Positions 1-11,589 of a DNA stretch of 64,000 nt are shown here, one piece after another. Below the pieces are notes generated by a model. That model was not told the origin of the DNA and ran no database searches. It saw only the letters and a program-made list of their open reading frames with translations. A program made the position numbers and the translations under genes. The number at the start of each line of letters is the position of its first letter. Positions within the stretch are counted from its first letter, which is position 1. The DNA is from Halichoerus grypus (taxonomy: Eukaryota > Chordata > Mammalia > Carnivora > Phocidae), in assembly GCF_964656455.1 (NCBI RefSeq), contig NC_135720.1, forward strand, positions 51,176,598 to 51,240,597. Reading direction: 5' to 3'.

Positions 1-523
1 TAGATAGGGAAGAAGCCTAGAGATTGTAAACCTATGATTTCTCTCCCAAAGAAATATGCATTAGTCTAGTGACTTCCTCCTCAAAAAATTAATGAATAAT
101 GAAACCATATTCACAAAATTAAGCAATACTTTGAACTGCTTAAAGGCTTGAATTTTGTATTTTCCAACAGATTGGGCTAGTATAAAATCCTTAAATAGAA
201 ACATGTCATTAATATCTGGATAATCAGATAACACATGAATTAGATAGTAAGAGCCCTTGCTCACCTTGTCTAAACCCCCTGAACATCTGTGGGTCACTCA
301 AGAGTGGGCTAATGTTCCAGAGCAGGTGCTAAAACTAGTTCCATTTAGAAAGTGACAAAATAAAATGTGGTCTTGGAAAAAAAGTGCATATTTTTAAAAC
401 TAGACTGCAATTAGCTTGAATTACTTCCTTTCTATTTCTTATTGAATTCCCTTTTACAGTTCTTTATATTTTCAATAGTCCTATCCAAATAGGCTGAAAG
501 CAACAGATTACAAGTTAAGAATT

Positions 524-529
524 TTTATT
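524..529 (-). promoter_or_regulatory. Candidate polyadenylation signal AATAAA
   Basis: AATAAA on the gene strand lies 28 bases after the TAA that closes exon 27. It would give a very short 3' untranslated region. A bare AATAAA is common in AT-rich DNA, so support is modest. Confidence 0.35.
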
Positions 530-557
530 TGCTCAAATGTAAAAGATAATGAGAGCT

Positions 558-717
558 TTAGGGAGCCCTTCTCACTAAACTCACAAGGCTCTTCATTCTG
601 TCGGCCATGGTTTGTTTCCTGAGGAGGAAGGTGTTCAGCATCATGTCCCGCAGCCCCACCTTTTCTAGTTGAATAGACACAAAAGCCTCCGGAGCCCTGA
701 CAAGTGAACAGAGACAT
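558..717 (-). CDS. CCDC162: Exon 27, probable terminal exon
   Basis: Acceptor CTGCCTTGGGCTCAG, phase 2 entry. It encodes CLCSLVRAPEAFVSIQLEKV, then GLRDMMLNTFLLRKQTMADR and MKSL. Two endings are possible. Either the frame runs on through VSLVRRAP to TAA (558-560), followed 28 bases later by AATAAA, or the exon ends at CTT|GTGAGT (exon end 585), a near-perfect donor leading to exons outside the window. An overlapping longer open frame (508-765) starting at the exon's ATG is out of phase with exon 26. Confidence 0.72.
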
Positions 718-1644
718 CTGAGCCCAAGGCAGGAAGTAAGTGTACATATAATAAAAAGACAACACAAGAGCTCCCTGGAGGACAGGAAACCTGGGGCTGA
801 GTATTAGGCATCACAAAAGGAGAGCAGGTGGCTCTGTCTCCATGGTTCTCATCTTCTTCAGATGTTTCTGATTATATTCACTAGGGATGCTGATGTGTCA
901 CCGCCCTTCTTGTGGCCCCCATGTGCCTAGAGCATGTATCAGCAGTCCCTCCTTTGTCCCGAACTTCAGAGCCTGGCTCAGTGTTTATACTACCCAGGTC
1001 CCTTTGTGCCCTCCTGGCCTCTACTGCAGGGGTTCCTGGACTGAAGTAGCCACGCAAGGGTCCTCTTGACTAGACATATTGGTCTTAAATCTTCCATCCA
1101 CATGTTGGGAATGTGAACTTAGGGTATTTGAACTCTGGCCATATGTCAGACTGATGACATCTTGGATAGTAGAGTAGTTTTGCTTGTTTGGTTTTTTTTT
1201 TTTTTTTTTTTACATTTTAAATTTGCCAGAATTAAATTAAACTATCATTGGAAATACTCAGAATATTTATTATAGAATACAAATATCTCCTTTCTCTGTC
1301 ATGATAGAGAGATCAGGACATTATAGGACATTCCTGATTTAGAGCCATCTCTCTGTAGAGGCTCTAGCTCTCTGATAATGCAGCACCTTATTATCCTAAG
1401 CATTGATAAAACACTTGTTAGAATAGTGAGGGGTAGTTCCGTGCTTTTCAGTCTAAGATAAACATGGAAAATTTGGAGAGGCCCATATTCTTCTTCCTTG
1501 TGTTCTGTCTTCATACAAGGTCTTAAAAATTAAACACATGCTGGTCACTTTGGGAATTTAGGCATCTTTCAATCCCACAATCTGTTATTAATTGATTTAA
1601 AAGAGGACACTTTTGTTATTTTAAACAAACCCCTAGGGTAGTAC
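718..1644 (-). other. Intron 26
   Basis: Mostly unassigned sequence with a run of about 21 T near 1192-1212. No clear transposon or other gene was seen. Confidence 0.5.
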
Positions 1645-1802
1645 CTTTTGGTAGGCTGGAATCTTTCTGAAGGATGAGTAAGGGTGTCTGGCACTTTTGG
1701 AGTTGGGGCTAACAGTAAGTTCTCTATGCCATTCACAATTCTGGAATTTCTTCTTCTGGCTGGACCCATTCCACCATAATTTCTCAGATCTGAAGTTATC
1801 TC
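1645..1802 (-). CDS. CCDC162: Exon 26 (52 codons)
   Basis: Phase 0 to 2, with acceptor AAAACATTTTAG and donor CAAAAG|GTACTA. It encodes EITSDLRNYGGMGPARRRNS, then GIENLLLAPTPKVPDTLTHP and SERFQPTK. It was found because exon 27 demanded a phase 2 donor. The basic RRR stretch and P, T-rich composition suggest a flexible tail region. Confidence 0.7.
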
Positions 1803-2574
1803 CTAAAATGTTTTAAACCAAAGTGAATTAAATTTGTTGGATTTGTAAGTCCTGTAGTACTGGCCGCAAAATGATCTCACAGTTGCAACTGACCGCAAAT
1901 ACACGTAAAATGCTTAAGTATGTGGGGTCCGGATGGATTGGAGTGGAAGAAAGAGAGGAGAAGGGTAACAGAGGGGAGGAGAGGACAGGGTACAAGAGGG
2001 AAGGGAAGAGAGATTTTGCACAATATGGGAGTGAGGCAGTAAGTGTAACTATTTCTACAATAAAGTACAGTTGTCTAAATTACCCTGAAAAAAATTCTCT
2101 ATTCTACAAGATAGCTAGTTGGCATGCTCTGAATAGAGTGGCCTCTCAAGAAATACTGCTGATGGACTTCATGGCTGCAAGGTCTGAGAAACTGAGGCAG
2201 GGTACCCACTGTGGTTCAGCCTAAGCAATGGAGGTAGGCTATATATGCTGCCATGAACAAGGTAATGATAAAGGGCGGGGGAGTGAGAGAATGTGGAAGC
2301 AAAACTTCCTATGGTATTATGTTGTGGAGCCTAGATGGACTGATACAGGAGCAATAAATGCACACTGCTTCTATCCTTCTATCACCCTCTCACTCCTTCA
2401 CTCTGACAGCCTTGCTTTCAAGTAAGTCTTGCTTTCAACCCCATTAGAACTGCTGTCTCAGTCAGCAATGAGCTTTTGAGAATGTCAAATGGCCTCATTC
2501 TAATCCCTGCTCTTCTGGTTCTTCCCTCCACATTTAACTCTATCAACTTTCAACTTCTTATTCTTTTTTCCTCT

Positions 2575-3340
2575 TCTTTTAAAAACAGTAGCTTTACTGA
2601 GATATAACTGACATTTAATAAACAACACATATTTAAAGTGTACAATTAGATAAGTTTTGGCATGTGTATACAACTATGAAATCATCACTGCAATCAGAAT
2701 GACCATCCCATCCATCCAGCCCCCTTTCTCAAGCAACCCACTGTTCTCTGCTTTCTCTGACTATAGATTAGAATGCATTTCCTAGAATTTTATATAAATG
2801 GAGTCATGCAGTACGTATTCTTTTTTGTATGGCTTCATCCATATTGTTGTGTATCTCAATAATTCATTTGTTTGTATTGCTGAGTAGTATTCCATTATAT
2901 GGATATACCACAATTTGTTTATCTGTTCACTTGGTGAGGGACATTTGGGTTCTTTCCAGGTCTTGGCTATTTTAAATAAAGCTGCTATAAACATCTGTGT
3001 ATGTTTCTGTATGAACATATGTTTTCATTTCTCTTGGATAAATACCTAGGAGCGGAATCCTGGTAAGTGTATGTTTAACTTTTTAAGAAACTGTCAAAAT
3101 GTCTTCCAAAGTGATTGACCATTTTGCATTCCCTTCAGCAGTATATGAGAGTTCCAGATCTTCCACATCCCTGCCAACACTCAAAATGGTCAGTCTTTTA
3201 AATTTTAACCAGTCCTTTAAATTTTAATGGGTGTGCAGTAGTGTCTCACTGGGGTTTTAATTTGCATTTCCCTAACAACTCTAACTTCTCTAATAACTAA
3301 AAAGGTGTTAAACACCTTTTTATGTGCTTATTTACCATCT
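2575..3340 (-). repeat. L1 3' region, antisense fragment
   Basis: The plus strand reads as the complement of an old L1 ORF2/3' end (for example 'TAAAGCTGCTATAAACATCT' and 'TTCCAAAGTGATTGACC'). It is diverged and inactive. Confidence 0.75.
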
Positions 3341-3549
3341 GTACATCTTCTTTGGTGACTCATTTCTTCCTGAAACATTCCTCTCCTTTGGTTTGATAGC
3401 AGTGCACAATTTTGTTCTCTTCCTATCTCTCATCTCTTTCCGTCCCTCCTCCCTTCCCTCATTTCCTCTTGTTCCCTTTCATTGTCTCCATCATTTATTC
3501 CTCCTTATTATACCATCAGTCCTCATCTTGTCCCACCCTTGTAGGAGAG

Positions 3550-3705
3550 CATATAAACACACACACATTCACACATTATTTCTATATATTCACACACATT
3601 ACTAGATATTCATATATTACTATATATATTCACATATTCGTTCATATATATGTAAATATATGTACATAATACATATATATTACATATATGTAAATATATG
3701 TAACC
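3550..3705. repeat. CA/TA-rich microsatellite tract
   Basis: An interrupted ACAC tract passes into ATATGTA-type repeats with much alternating purine-pyrimidine sequence. The 3705-4560 stretch beyond it is unassigned. Confidence 0.7.
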
Positions 3706-5000
3706 CTAATGTCTTCCTATTCCTGCTCTGTGCTCCAATCTAGCGACTTTCAACATTTGCTTTTTGAATGGATCTTAGGGACTTATAATCCTCTCACTCT
3801 CCATTTTAACAAGAATAGCCCCACTTATATCTGTTTTATGTAATTAGTATTCTTTATAAGATTAAAGTACTTGAATAAAGAATTCCTTATGTCAACTATG
3901 TATGAAAATCACCAGTGGTGGTCAAGCTGGACTCCTCATTTTTATCTAGTACCCATCTGCCCTTTCTTGTTCCCAAGCCTGAGTTATCTGAAAGCTCTTC
4001 TTTCTGCCTGTCAAAAAGCTCATCCTTCAGGTTTTCCCAAATGCCCCTTCTCTGTGCTGCCCTTCCTAGTTTCCCAGATGTGACCTTTCTTTTCTTTAAA
4101 TTCCTTCTATAGCTTGTTGAACCTCTTTTATGCCTTGTGCTTAAACCACTTGTGAGCCTGTCCCCCTTATATACCCTGGTCTGTAAGTTCCTCAGGAGCA
4201 GGAATTGTGCCTCAGTATTATCTGATGAGCCTAACTTATAGGAGGTACTGAATTAAGATTTCGGGGGTTGAGATTTAAAAAAATCAATATAACTCACTCT
4301 ATCCTTATTTTCTACTTCAGTATTTAATTTCTATGGGAATTACTATTTGGCAGTAGAAGCGAGGAATGAGTATTCTTGCCATACTCATAAATTTGGATTC
4401 TCCTATTAACATGAAGAGTAGAAATAGATAAATAGAGGTTGAGAAATGTGATAAGGGGTAAATATGGTGAGCTGTAGAGAATCTATAAGACTTAATGTTA
4501 AAAGGCCACCTGGAAAGTTGATTTCCTAAAACCATGTTTAATTTTACTGGTGAACATACATACACATGAGAACTATACTGTTGTTTAAAAAAGTGGGGGA
4601 AAATCTCTATGAACTGATGTGGAGTGATTTTCAGGATATACTGTTAAGTGAAAAAACAAAGTCCAAAAGAGTATATGTAAATAAAATCCAAACCCCTTTC
4701 ATGATAAAATCATTCAACAAACTAGGAATAGAGAGAAATGTCCTCAACCTATAAAAAGCATCTATGAAAAACCCATAATTAACATCATAATTAGTGGTAA
4801 AAGATTGAAAGCTTTCTCCCTAAGATCAGGAATAAGATAATAATACCCACTCTTGCCATTTCTATTCAGCCTTGTACTGGAAGGTCTAGTTAGGGCAATT
4901 AGGCAAGAAAATTAAAGAAAAGGCATCTAGATTAGAGAGGAAGAAGTGAAAGTATTTCTATTTGCAGATGACATGATCTTGTGTATAAAAAGTCCTAAGG

Positions 5001-5197
5001 AGGAATGCCTGGGTGGCTCAGTCGGTTAAGCGTCTGCCTTCAGCTCAGGTCATGATCTCAGGGTCCTGGGACTGAGCCCTGTGTCAGTCTCCCTGCTTAG
5101 TGGGGAGTCTGCTTCTACCTCTCCCTCTGTCCCTCCCCCTACTGCTTGTGCTCTCTTTCTCTCTCTCTCAAATAAATAAAATCTTTTTTAAAAATCC
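5001..5197 (+). mobile_element. CAN-SINE in L1
   Basis: tRNA-like head with a CT-rich tail and AAATAAAATC end. The flanks TCCTAAGGA and TCCCAAGGA are a diverged target-site duplication. Confidence 0.85.
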
Positions 5198-5555
5198 CAA
5201 GGAATACATACATACAAGTAAACTATTAAAACTAATAAACTAGTTTAGTAAGGTGGCAGGATACAAGATACAAAAATCAATTGTATTTCTATACATTAGC
5301 AATAAACATTTTGAAAATGAAATTAAGAAAACAATTCCATTTATAATAACATAATAAAAAGAAAAAATATTTTGGAATTAATTTAACAAAAGAAGTACAG
5401 AACTTGTACACTGAAGACTACAAAATACTGTTGAAAGAAATTAAAGACATAAATAGAAAGACATCCATGCTCATGGATCAGAAGAATTAAGATGGCAATA
5501 GTATCCAAACTGATCTATAGATTCAATGCAATCCCTGTCAAAATCTCAAATGTTG

Positions 5556-5591
<36 letters not shown>

Positions 5592-6496
5592 AAATTGACA
5601 AGCTGATCCTAAAATTAATATGAAAATGCAAGGGACTCAAAATAGCTAAAGCAATTTTGAAAAAGAAGAACAAAGTTGGAGAACTCATACTTCTTAATTT
5701 CAAAACTTAACACAACTCTACAGTAATCAAAACAGCAGGGGTACTAACATAAAAATAATAGACATATAGAACAATGGAATAGAATTCAGGGTCAGGAAAT
5801 ACACTCTTACATTCATGGTCAATTGATTTTTGACATACGTGTCAAGACAATTCAATGGGGAAAGATGAGTTTTTTCAACAAATGGTGCTGGGACAGCACA
5901 CCACATGTCAAGGAATGAGGTTAGACCCTTTCTTCATACTACACACAAAAATTAACCATAAATGGACATAGACCTAAATGCAAGAGCTAAAACTACAAAA
6001 CTCTCAGAAGAAAACAGAGAAGTAGATCTTTGTGACTTTGGATTCAGCAACGATTTCTTAAATATGACACCAAAAGAATTAATGACAAAAGAAAGACTAG
6101 ATGAATTGGCCTCATCAAAATGAAAACCTTCTGGCCAAAGGATACCTTCAAGAAAGTGAGAAGATGACCCTCAGAATGGGAGAAAATATTTGCAAACCAT
6201 GTACTTGATAATTATACATATACTGATACTTGTATTCAGAATACATAAATAACTCTTATAATTAAATAATGAAAAGACAAATTTTATTTTATACAAAGGG
6301 CAAAGAATTTGAATAGAAATTTCTCTAATGAAGACATATAAATGGCCAATAAGCACATGAAAAGATGTTCAATGTCATTAATAATTAGAGAATGCAAATC
6401 AAAACCACAATAAGATACCATTTTACTCCCAATAGGAGGGCTAAAATAAAAAAGAGACATTAACAAGGGTTAGCAAAACTCAAAACATATGTCCTT

Positions 6497-6688
6497 GGGC
6501 GCCTGGGTGGCTCAGTCGTTAAGCATCTGCCTTCAGCTCAGGTCATGATCCCAGGGTCCTGGGATCGAGCCCCGCATCAGGCTCCTTGCTCCGCGGGGAG
6601 CCTGCTTCTCCCTCTCCCACTCCCCCTGCTTGTGTTCCCTCTCTTGCTCTCTCTCTGTCAAAAGATAAAATCTTTAAAAAAAAACAAA
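6497..6688 (+). mobile_element. CAN-SINE in L1
   Basis: Near-consensus copy flanked by AACATATGTCCTTGG and AACATATATCCTTGG, a 15-bp duplication with one change. Confidence 0.92.
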
Positions 6689-7457
6689 CAAACATATATC
6701 CTTGGAAAAACCTGCACATGAATGTTCATAGCAGCATTATTCATAATAGCCAAAACGTAAAAACAACCCAATATCTGTCAGCTGATGAATGGATAAACAA
6801 AATGTGGTCTATCTATATAATGAAATATTACTCACCAATAAAAAGGAATGAAAGTACTGATACATGCTACAACATGGATGAAACTTGGAAACATGCTAAG
6901 TGAAAAAATCCAGATACAAAAGGCCATTTGTTGAATGATCCCATTTATGTGAAATGTCCAGAATAGGCAAATCTATAGAGCCAGAAAGTAGATTACTATT
7001 TGCTAGGGGCTGAGGAAAGGGGGTGGAATGGGGAGTGACTGCTAATGGGTACAAGATTTCCTTTGAAAGTGATGAAAATGATCTGGAATTAGATAGTGGT
7101 GATGGTTACAAGATCTTGTGAATTATATACTTTAAAGGGGTAAATTTTATGTTATGTGAATTATATCTCAATAACAACCAAAGAAATCTGGGGGGAAAAG
7201 TGTTATACGTTATGTGTAACCTTTTGCAGAAGAAAGAAGGGACAAATGTCTCCATTTACTTTCGCAAAAAGAAATGCAGGAAGAATAAAACAGAAAACGA
7301 TAAAATCATTTATCTACAAAGGGTAGAGGTGGAAGAACACGATATTTTCTGCTGGCTGATTCTAGCTAGCCAATATTATAGAGTTACATACAAAGAAAAA
7401 ATTGTTAGCAAATCACTAAAAATTAAGAGACCCAGTAAGGATTTGGTCATGTGTTGA

Positions 7458-7610
7458 CTTCACACTAGGAAAGGAAGGAAGGAGGGAAGGAAACAAGATA
7501 AAATGATAAAAGAGAAGGGAAAGAAGGAAGAAAGAGAAGGAAGGAAGGGGAAGGGGAGGAAGGAAAGAAGGTAGGAGAGAGGGGGCAGGCTAAAGGGAAG
7601 AAGGGGCGGT
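7458..7610 (+). repeat. GGAA/GAAG-rich tract
   Basis: Purine-rich low-complexity sequence made of interrupted GGAA units, close to exon 25. Confidence 0.8.
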
Positions 7611-7677
7611 ATGGGTAGCCTGGCATCAGCTGTCATAGTGGTAACATGCCTCAGGTTTCTCTATCTTATAGGCTGAC

Positions 7678-7799
7678 CTTCACATCAGCAGGACAGCCCC
7701 ACCAGGGCGTGTGATAGAAGGATGCCTGTTGGACAGCCACCATCAAGGCATTTTTCTGAGCCGCTTGGCATGCAAGGGTCACTTGCATATTTTCCACTC
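7678..7799 (-). CDS. CCDC162: Exon 25 (40 codons)
   Basis: Acceptor CTTATTCCATTCAG and donor GTGAAG|GTCAGC. It encodes VENMQVTLACQAAQKNALMV, then AVQQASFYHTPWWGCPADVK. The other two frames contain stops. It enters in phase 1 and leaves in phase 0. Confidence 0.8.
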
Positions 7800-7924
7800 C
7801 TGAATGGAATAAGAGCTAAAGGAAGAAAATGTGAAAGATATTAGGAATTTCTGCCAGAAAGAAAGAGATGAAGTTGAGGATTTCAGATCACCACTTATTT
7901 AACATGTAAACATATGAATCAAAC

Positions 7925-8051
7925 TGCAGGATGAGCTGAGATCCTTGCTCCTCAGCCACAGGACTGAATCTGGTCTCTCTCTAAGCACCATTTCATCCCG
8001 GAAGGCACGCTCCAGGCCTGATTTGCTCTGTAGCTGGACACCAACAGGTTT
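7925..8051 (-). CDS. CCDC162: Candidate exon between exons 24 and 25
   Basis: Exon 24 leaves in phase 0 and exon 25 enters in phase 1, so an exon of length 3n+1 is needed. After a good acceptor (CATCCTTTTCTGACCAG) a coding-like frame reads KPVGVQLQSKSGLERAFRDE, then MVLRERPDSVLWLRSKDL. Ending at TGCA|GTTTGA gives 127 nt and the required phase. That donor is poor, so the 3' boundary is doubtful. An earlier GAGC|GTGCCT would also fit. Confidence 0.35.
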
Positions 8052-8156
8052 CTGGTCAGAAAAGGATGAGTTGGCTCTGATGAACTAGCAAACGTGCTCA
8101 GTGGCAGCCTTTTAAAACTGCCAAGATTAGATCAATGTTTAAAAAATAAACACACA

Positions 8157-8341
8157 GGGGTGCCTTGGTGACTCAGTTAAGCATCGGACTCCAGCTCAGG
8201 TCATGATCTCAGGGTCCTGGGATTGAGTCCCGAAGTGGGCTCCACACTCAGCAGGGAGTCTGCTTGTCCCTCTTCCTCTGTCCCTCCCCCTGCTCGTGCT
8301 TTTTCCGACTCTCTCTCAAGTAAATAAGATCTTAAAAAAAT
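8157..8341 (+). mobile_element. CAN-SINE, diverged
   Basis: Head altered (GGTGCCTTGGTGACTCAG) with internal losses, so it is an older copy. It lies between exon 24 and the candidate exon at 7925. Confidence 0.85.
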
Positions 8342-8759
8342 ATATATAAATAAATTTAAAAAATAAAAAATACACAAATACAAACCTATACATACACACA
8401 CAGAAGCAAAGAGATTCATCTGAGTGGAAAGGGAAAATAACAGTATCAAGTTTAAGAAGATCAGATAAAAGCTCCAATAATAGGTGCATGTTTTAAAAAC
8501 TTGGTACAAAGATGGTTCACTACAAGTGCTTCCTTTTAAAACCTAACAGAAGTTATTGCAAGGGTGTTGCAGGCTCTATGTTTCAAACCAGACCAATATG
8601 CACAACAAATAAGACAAGGCTATCATCATTATTTATGAAGTTGGAAGCTTTTCTTCTACATGGGAGCCAAATGTATGAATTAAATATGATGATTTGTAAA
8701 GAAATACATGAGCAAATTGCTTAATTTTACTTTAGTTTTCTTTAAAAAAAATAATTTAC

Positions 8760-8853
8760 CTTAAGGATGGCTTCCTTTGTATAAAAGCTAAACTTGCCAA
8801 CCTGGTTATCATCCACCTCAGAGATGGCTAAGACAAGAGTAGTAGGAGAATAT
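8760..8853 (-). CDS. CCDC162: Exon 24 (31 codons)
   Basis: Phase 2 to 0, with acceptor TTTCTTCTTGCAG and donor CTTAAG|GTAAAT. It encodes YSPTTLVLAISEVDDNQVGK, then FSFYTKEAILK. Confidence 0.84.
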
Positions 8854-9299
8854 CTGCAAGAAGAAACATGACATTGTTCTGTTGTACCATGGTGTTAGTC
8901 AAGAGATGCCCATTCTGATGGGACCAAACCATATGTGATCAGCTCTGAGACATCAGCAATAATACCAAGTACAGATGTTACACAAGACTTGATATTTCTG
9001 CCCAAAGACTGAAGGGCTCTGGGGTCTTTTTAATCCTTATTGGACTTGATCTCCTTGCAGTTTCCTTGTGGTGACCACTGACTCCAAATTCTTTTTCTCT
9101 TGATCACCATTCCACTGTTTTATCCTGTTTCTCTTTGTACCTTTGACCTCATGTCCTCAGGCTCTTCACTGACTCAAACCCTTTTATCCACTCCCTAAAA
9201 GCTGTCCAGTTCTTTCTCTCTTCCATTGCCCCAATAATTATTTAAATGTTCTTTGCAACCATGTTTATGCCTTGGGATATAGTCCTTTGTCCATACTTA

Positions 9300-9470
9300 T
9301 GAGACTTGGTCAAGTAATTTAATATCTATGAATCTTGGTTTCTTCATCTGTAAATGGGAGATATCACCTATCTCATAGGGTTAAGGCAAATATTAAATGG
9401 GATAATATGCATGAATGTGCTTTTTAAAATGTAAGCCACTATGCTCATGTTTGATATATGTTGTTGTTAT
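9300..9470 (+). repeat. MIR-like element
   Basis: Core similarity 'TTCTTCATCTGTAAATGGGA', diverged. The rest of intron 23 outside the listed repeats shows nothing identifiable. Confidence 0.65.
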
Positions 9471-9887
9471 AACAGCACTCCAAAGTGGCAACTTTAAGGA
9501 ATTAACATACATAAAATAAATGCAAACTCAAGAGACAAGATCCTTGGATGCATAAACCTTCCCCTGGTAATTCAGAAGGCTCCCCAGATCTTACAGGATT
9601 GTTGGATCATTGTTGGGAGGATCAATCACAGCTTGACCAGGTCACAGATCATTTGGGCACTTTGTGCTGATTGGTTGATTCCAGTTGAACAAAAATATGC
9701 CCTATTTTACATCAGTGCAGAATACCAGCTCCAGCAGGAGGCCTTGAAGAGCCAGAGCATAGCTTGGCTCCAGGCTGGAGACCTAACTAGCCTCATCTGA
9801 GGCCCAATCATACTTCCTGCCTTCAGTTTCTGTGAGACATCTCTATATCCTTATGATAAATTCTCTTTTTGGTTTAGCTAGTGCGAC

Positions 9888-10110
9888 AGGATAGAGCAGG
9901 AAATATTTTGCCTCCGGGGGACATTTGGCAATGTCTGGAGACATTTGTGATTGTTACAATCGGGGAGGAGAAGGCCTATTACTGGCATCTGGGAGGTAGT
10001 GGTCAGGGATGCTGATAAACAACCTCTGCTGCACAGGACAGCCCCCTAGAAGAAAGGGTTATCCAGTTCCAAATTTCAATAATGCCAAGGTTGAGAAATT
10101 CTGGGATACC
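9888..10110 (+). mobile_element. hAT-Charlie-type non-autonomous DNA transposon fossil
   Basis: Contains 'GGGGACATTTGGCAATGTCT' and 'CAGGGATGCTG', typical of a common mammalian MER hAT element. A copy in the opposite orientation lies at 56170. Confidence 0.7.
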
Positions 10111-10861
10111 ATATTCTATCATCCTAACCTCCATTTCAGCCCACAGTCTCTTTGGAGAAGAGAGGAGTCCTTTAACATATTAACACATCAAAGTTACATT
10201 TTGAGCACTGATCCACACTAGCAAAACAAAGGGGATTTTTCCTCCTTGGAGTCATCTTTGCTTTCCTTGGGGTGGGGCCAGTACCAGGAATCTCCAGGGA
10301 CAGAGCTCGGACCCTCAGGGGAAGGGCAGACTAGAAGAGAAGGAAAGAAGAGGGAGACAGAAGTTTCTCCTCAGCACACAACAAAGGCTGACTCTGCACA
10401 GAGGAAAAAGATTCCTTTCCCTGACTAAGTAGACTCATGATCTGTTACTAGTAAGAGTGTTTTCTTTCCAGCAATGGGCTGAACCTATGGGGCATGAAGA
10501 AGTTTCACTGCTTTGAGTCTGCTTCTGCTGCTGGCCAACAAAAGAGTGACTGAGATATTGCCATACACGTTAGATTCGTACATTATATTAGAGTTTCAAG
10601 GAAACAGGGGCTCAAAAAATTTGACTGACTTCTTCCTGGTCCCAGGGGAAGTGGGAGAAGCGATCTGGACTTCTGATCCATGGTTCTTGCCCTATGAGAC
10701 AAACCCTCATACCCCTTTCTACCCAGAAGCAACACGGTCAACCTGGGCAGTGGCTGAGCCTGTGATTCTATCTCACTTGAGCTCTCTGATCCAGTTGTTC
10801 CATTAATCAGTGTTTTTAAATTCAATTATCCCCCTTCATTGAGATCTCTCCCCCGCCCTTA

Positions 10862-10915
10862 GTAAAATAAAAAAAGAAAGAAAAAAAAAAGAAAAAGAAA
10901 AAGAAAAAAAGAAAT
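10862..10915. repeat. A-rich AAAGA tract
   Basis: Low-complexity poly-purine stretch with no neighbouring SINE body, so it is probably a microsatellite. Confidence 0.7.
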
Positions 10916-11056
10916 GGCATCATGGCAGATAGAATATAAGAGAGGGAATTCAGATATAAAATTGTATTTGTGTGTCCAGTGGTGATAGAAATTATTTTTC
11001 ACTGGCTGTTCATTCTACCACTACATTATTTTTACTTTGAACTTTTCAAGGCTCAC

Positions 11057-11212
11057 CTGTCTACTTGATCACTGTCCTTCAGCAGAGAGGTGATAAAGAC
11101 AGGAGATGGACGGTCCACTTTTTCTTTGAGTGGTGCAAATTCAAAGTGAACAGGTCTCAGATACAAATGGAACTCTTCAAAACCCATCTCCCATGCCAAT
11201 TCCTTATAGAGA
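11057..11212 (-). CDS. CCDC162: Exon 23 (51 codons)
   Basis: Phase 2 to 2, with donor GACAG|GTGAGC. The acceptor is a run of 11 C followed by TTTTAG. It encodes LYKELAWEMGFEEFHLYLRP, then VHFEFAPLKEKVDRPSPVFI and TSLLKDSDQVD. Confidence 0.87.
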
Positions 11213-11218
11213 CTAAAA

Positions 11219-11229
11219 GGGGGGGGGGG
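11219..11229. repeat. G11 homopolymer at exon 23 acceptor
   Basis: Eleven G on the plus strand form the C-run of the polypyrimidine tract six bases before exon 23. Confidence 0.9.
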
Positions 11230-11589
11230 TAGATAAAGAACCAAGAGCATTTACTATTATTTTCCACTAAAAGAAAAGTAAGTGGTAAGAAAACCCAAAA
11301 AATCTGAATAAGCACAAAAGCAAAAGTCAAAACAAGAGTAAGCCAAGTCCAGTATAAAGTGAATGAGTCACAAAGGTCCTGCATCCACTCTACATTATGA
11401 CAGACGGTTAAATATAGAAGTTAAAGTAGGAGATGTGCTTGGGTACTTCCTCAACTCTCATTTCCTGCAAGCTGACTTTTGTCCTCAGAGTGCTCATGGG
11501 GTCACCAATACTGCTTTCAATACAAGGCTATTTTCTCTCAGAGCTCTTTGCAGCTGGCCTCATCCTCTCTTTGAGGAACATCTTTGTTC

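Larger units (their letters stand above)
4690..7190 (+). repeat. L1 ORF2-to-3'-end fragment split by two SINEs
   Basis: The sense-oriented old L1 includes reverse-transcriptase-region sequence near 4800-4980 and the 3' end near 7190 ('TTATGTGAATTATATCTCAA'). Many stops and indels show it is dead. It carries a (TG)n run at about 5555-5589 and is interrupted at 5001 and 6497 by SINEs. Confidence 0.8.

Noticed and set aside
61..297. 78-residue minus-strand frame downstream of exon 27, considered as a further exon
   Set aside because: No good acceptor in phase and no coding character; it cannot be supported.
508..765. 85-residue minus-strand frame starting at an ATG in exon 27
   Set aside because: It is out of phase with exon 26 and has no family resemblance. 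The neighbouring frame is the one that chains.
5001..5080. tRNA gene suggested by the SINE head
   Set aside because: The tRNA-like part belongs to a SINE with tail and target duplication, so it is not a functional tRNA.
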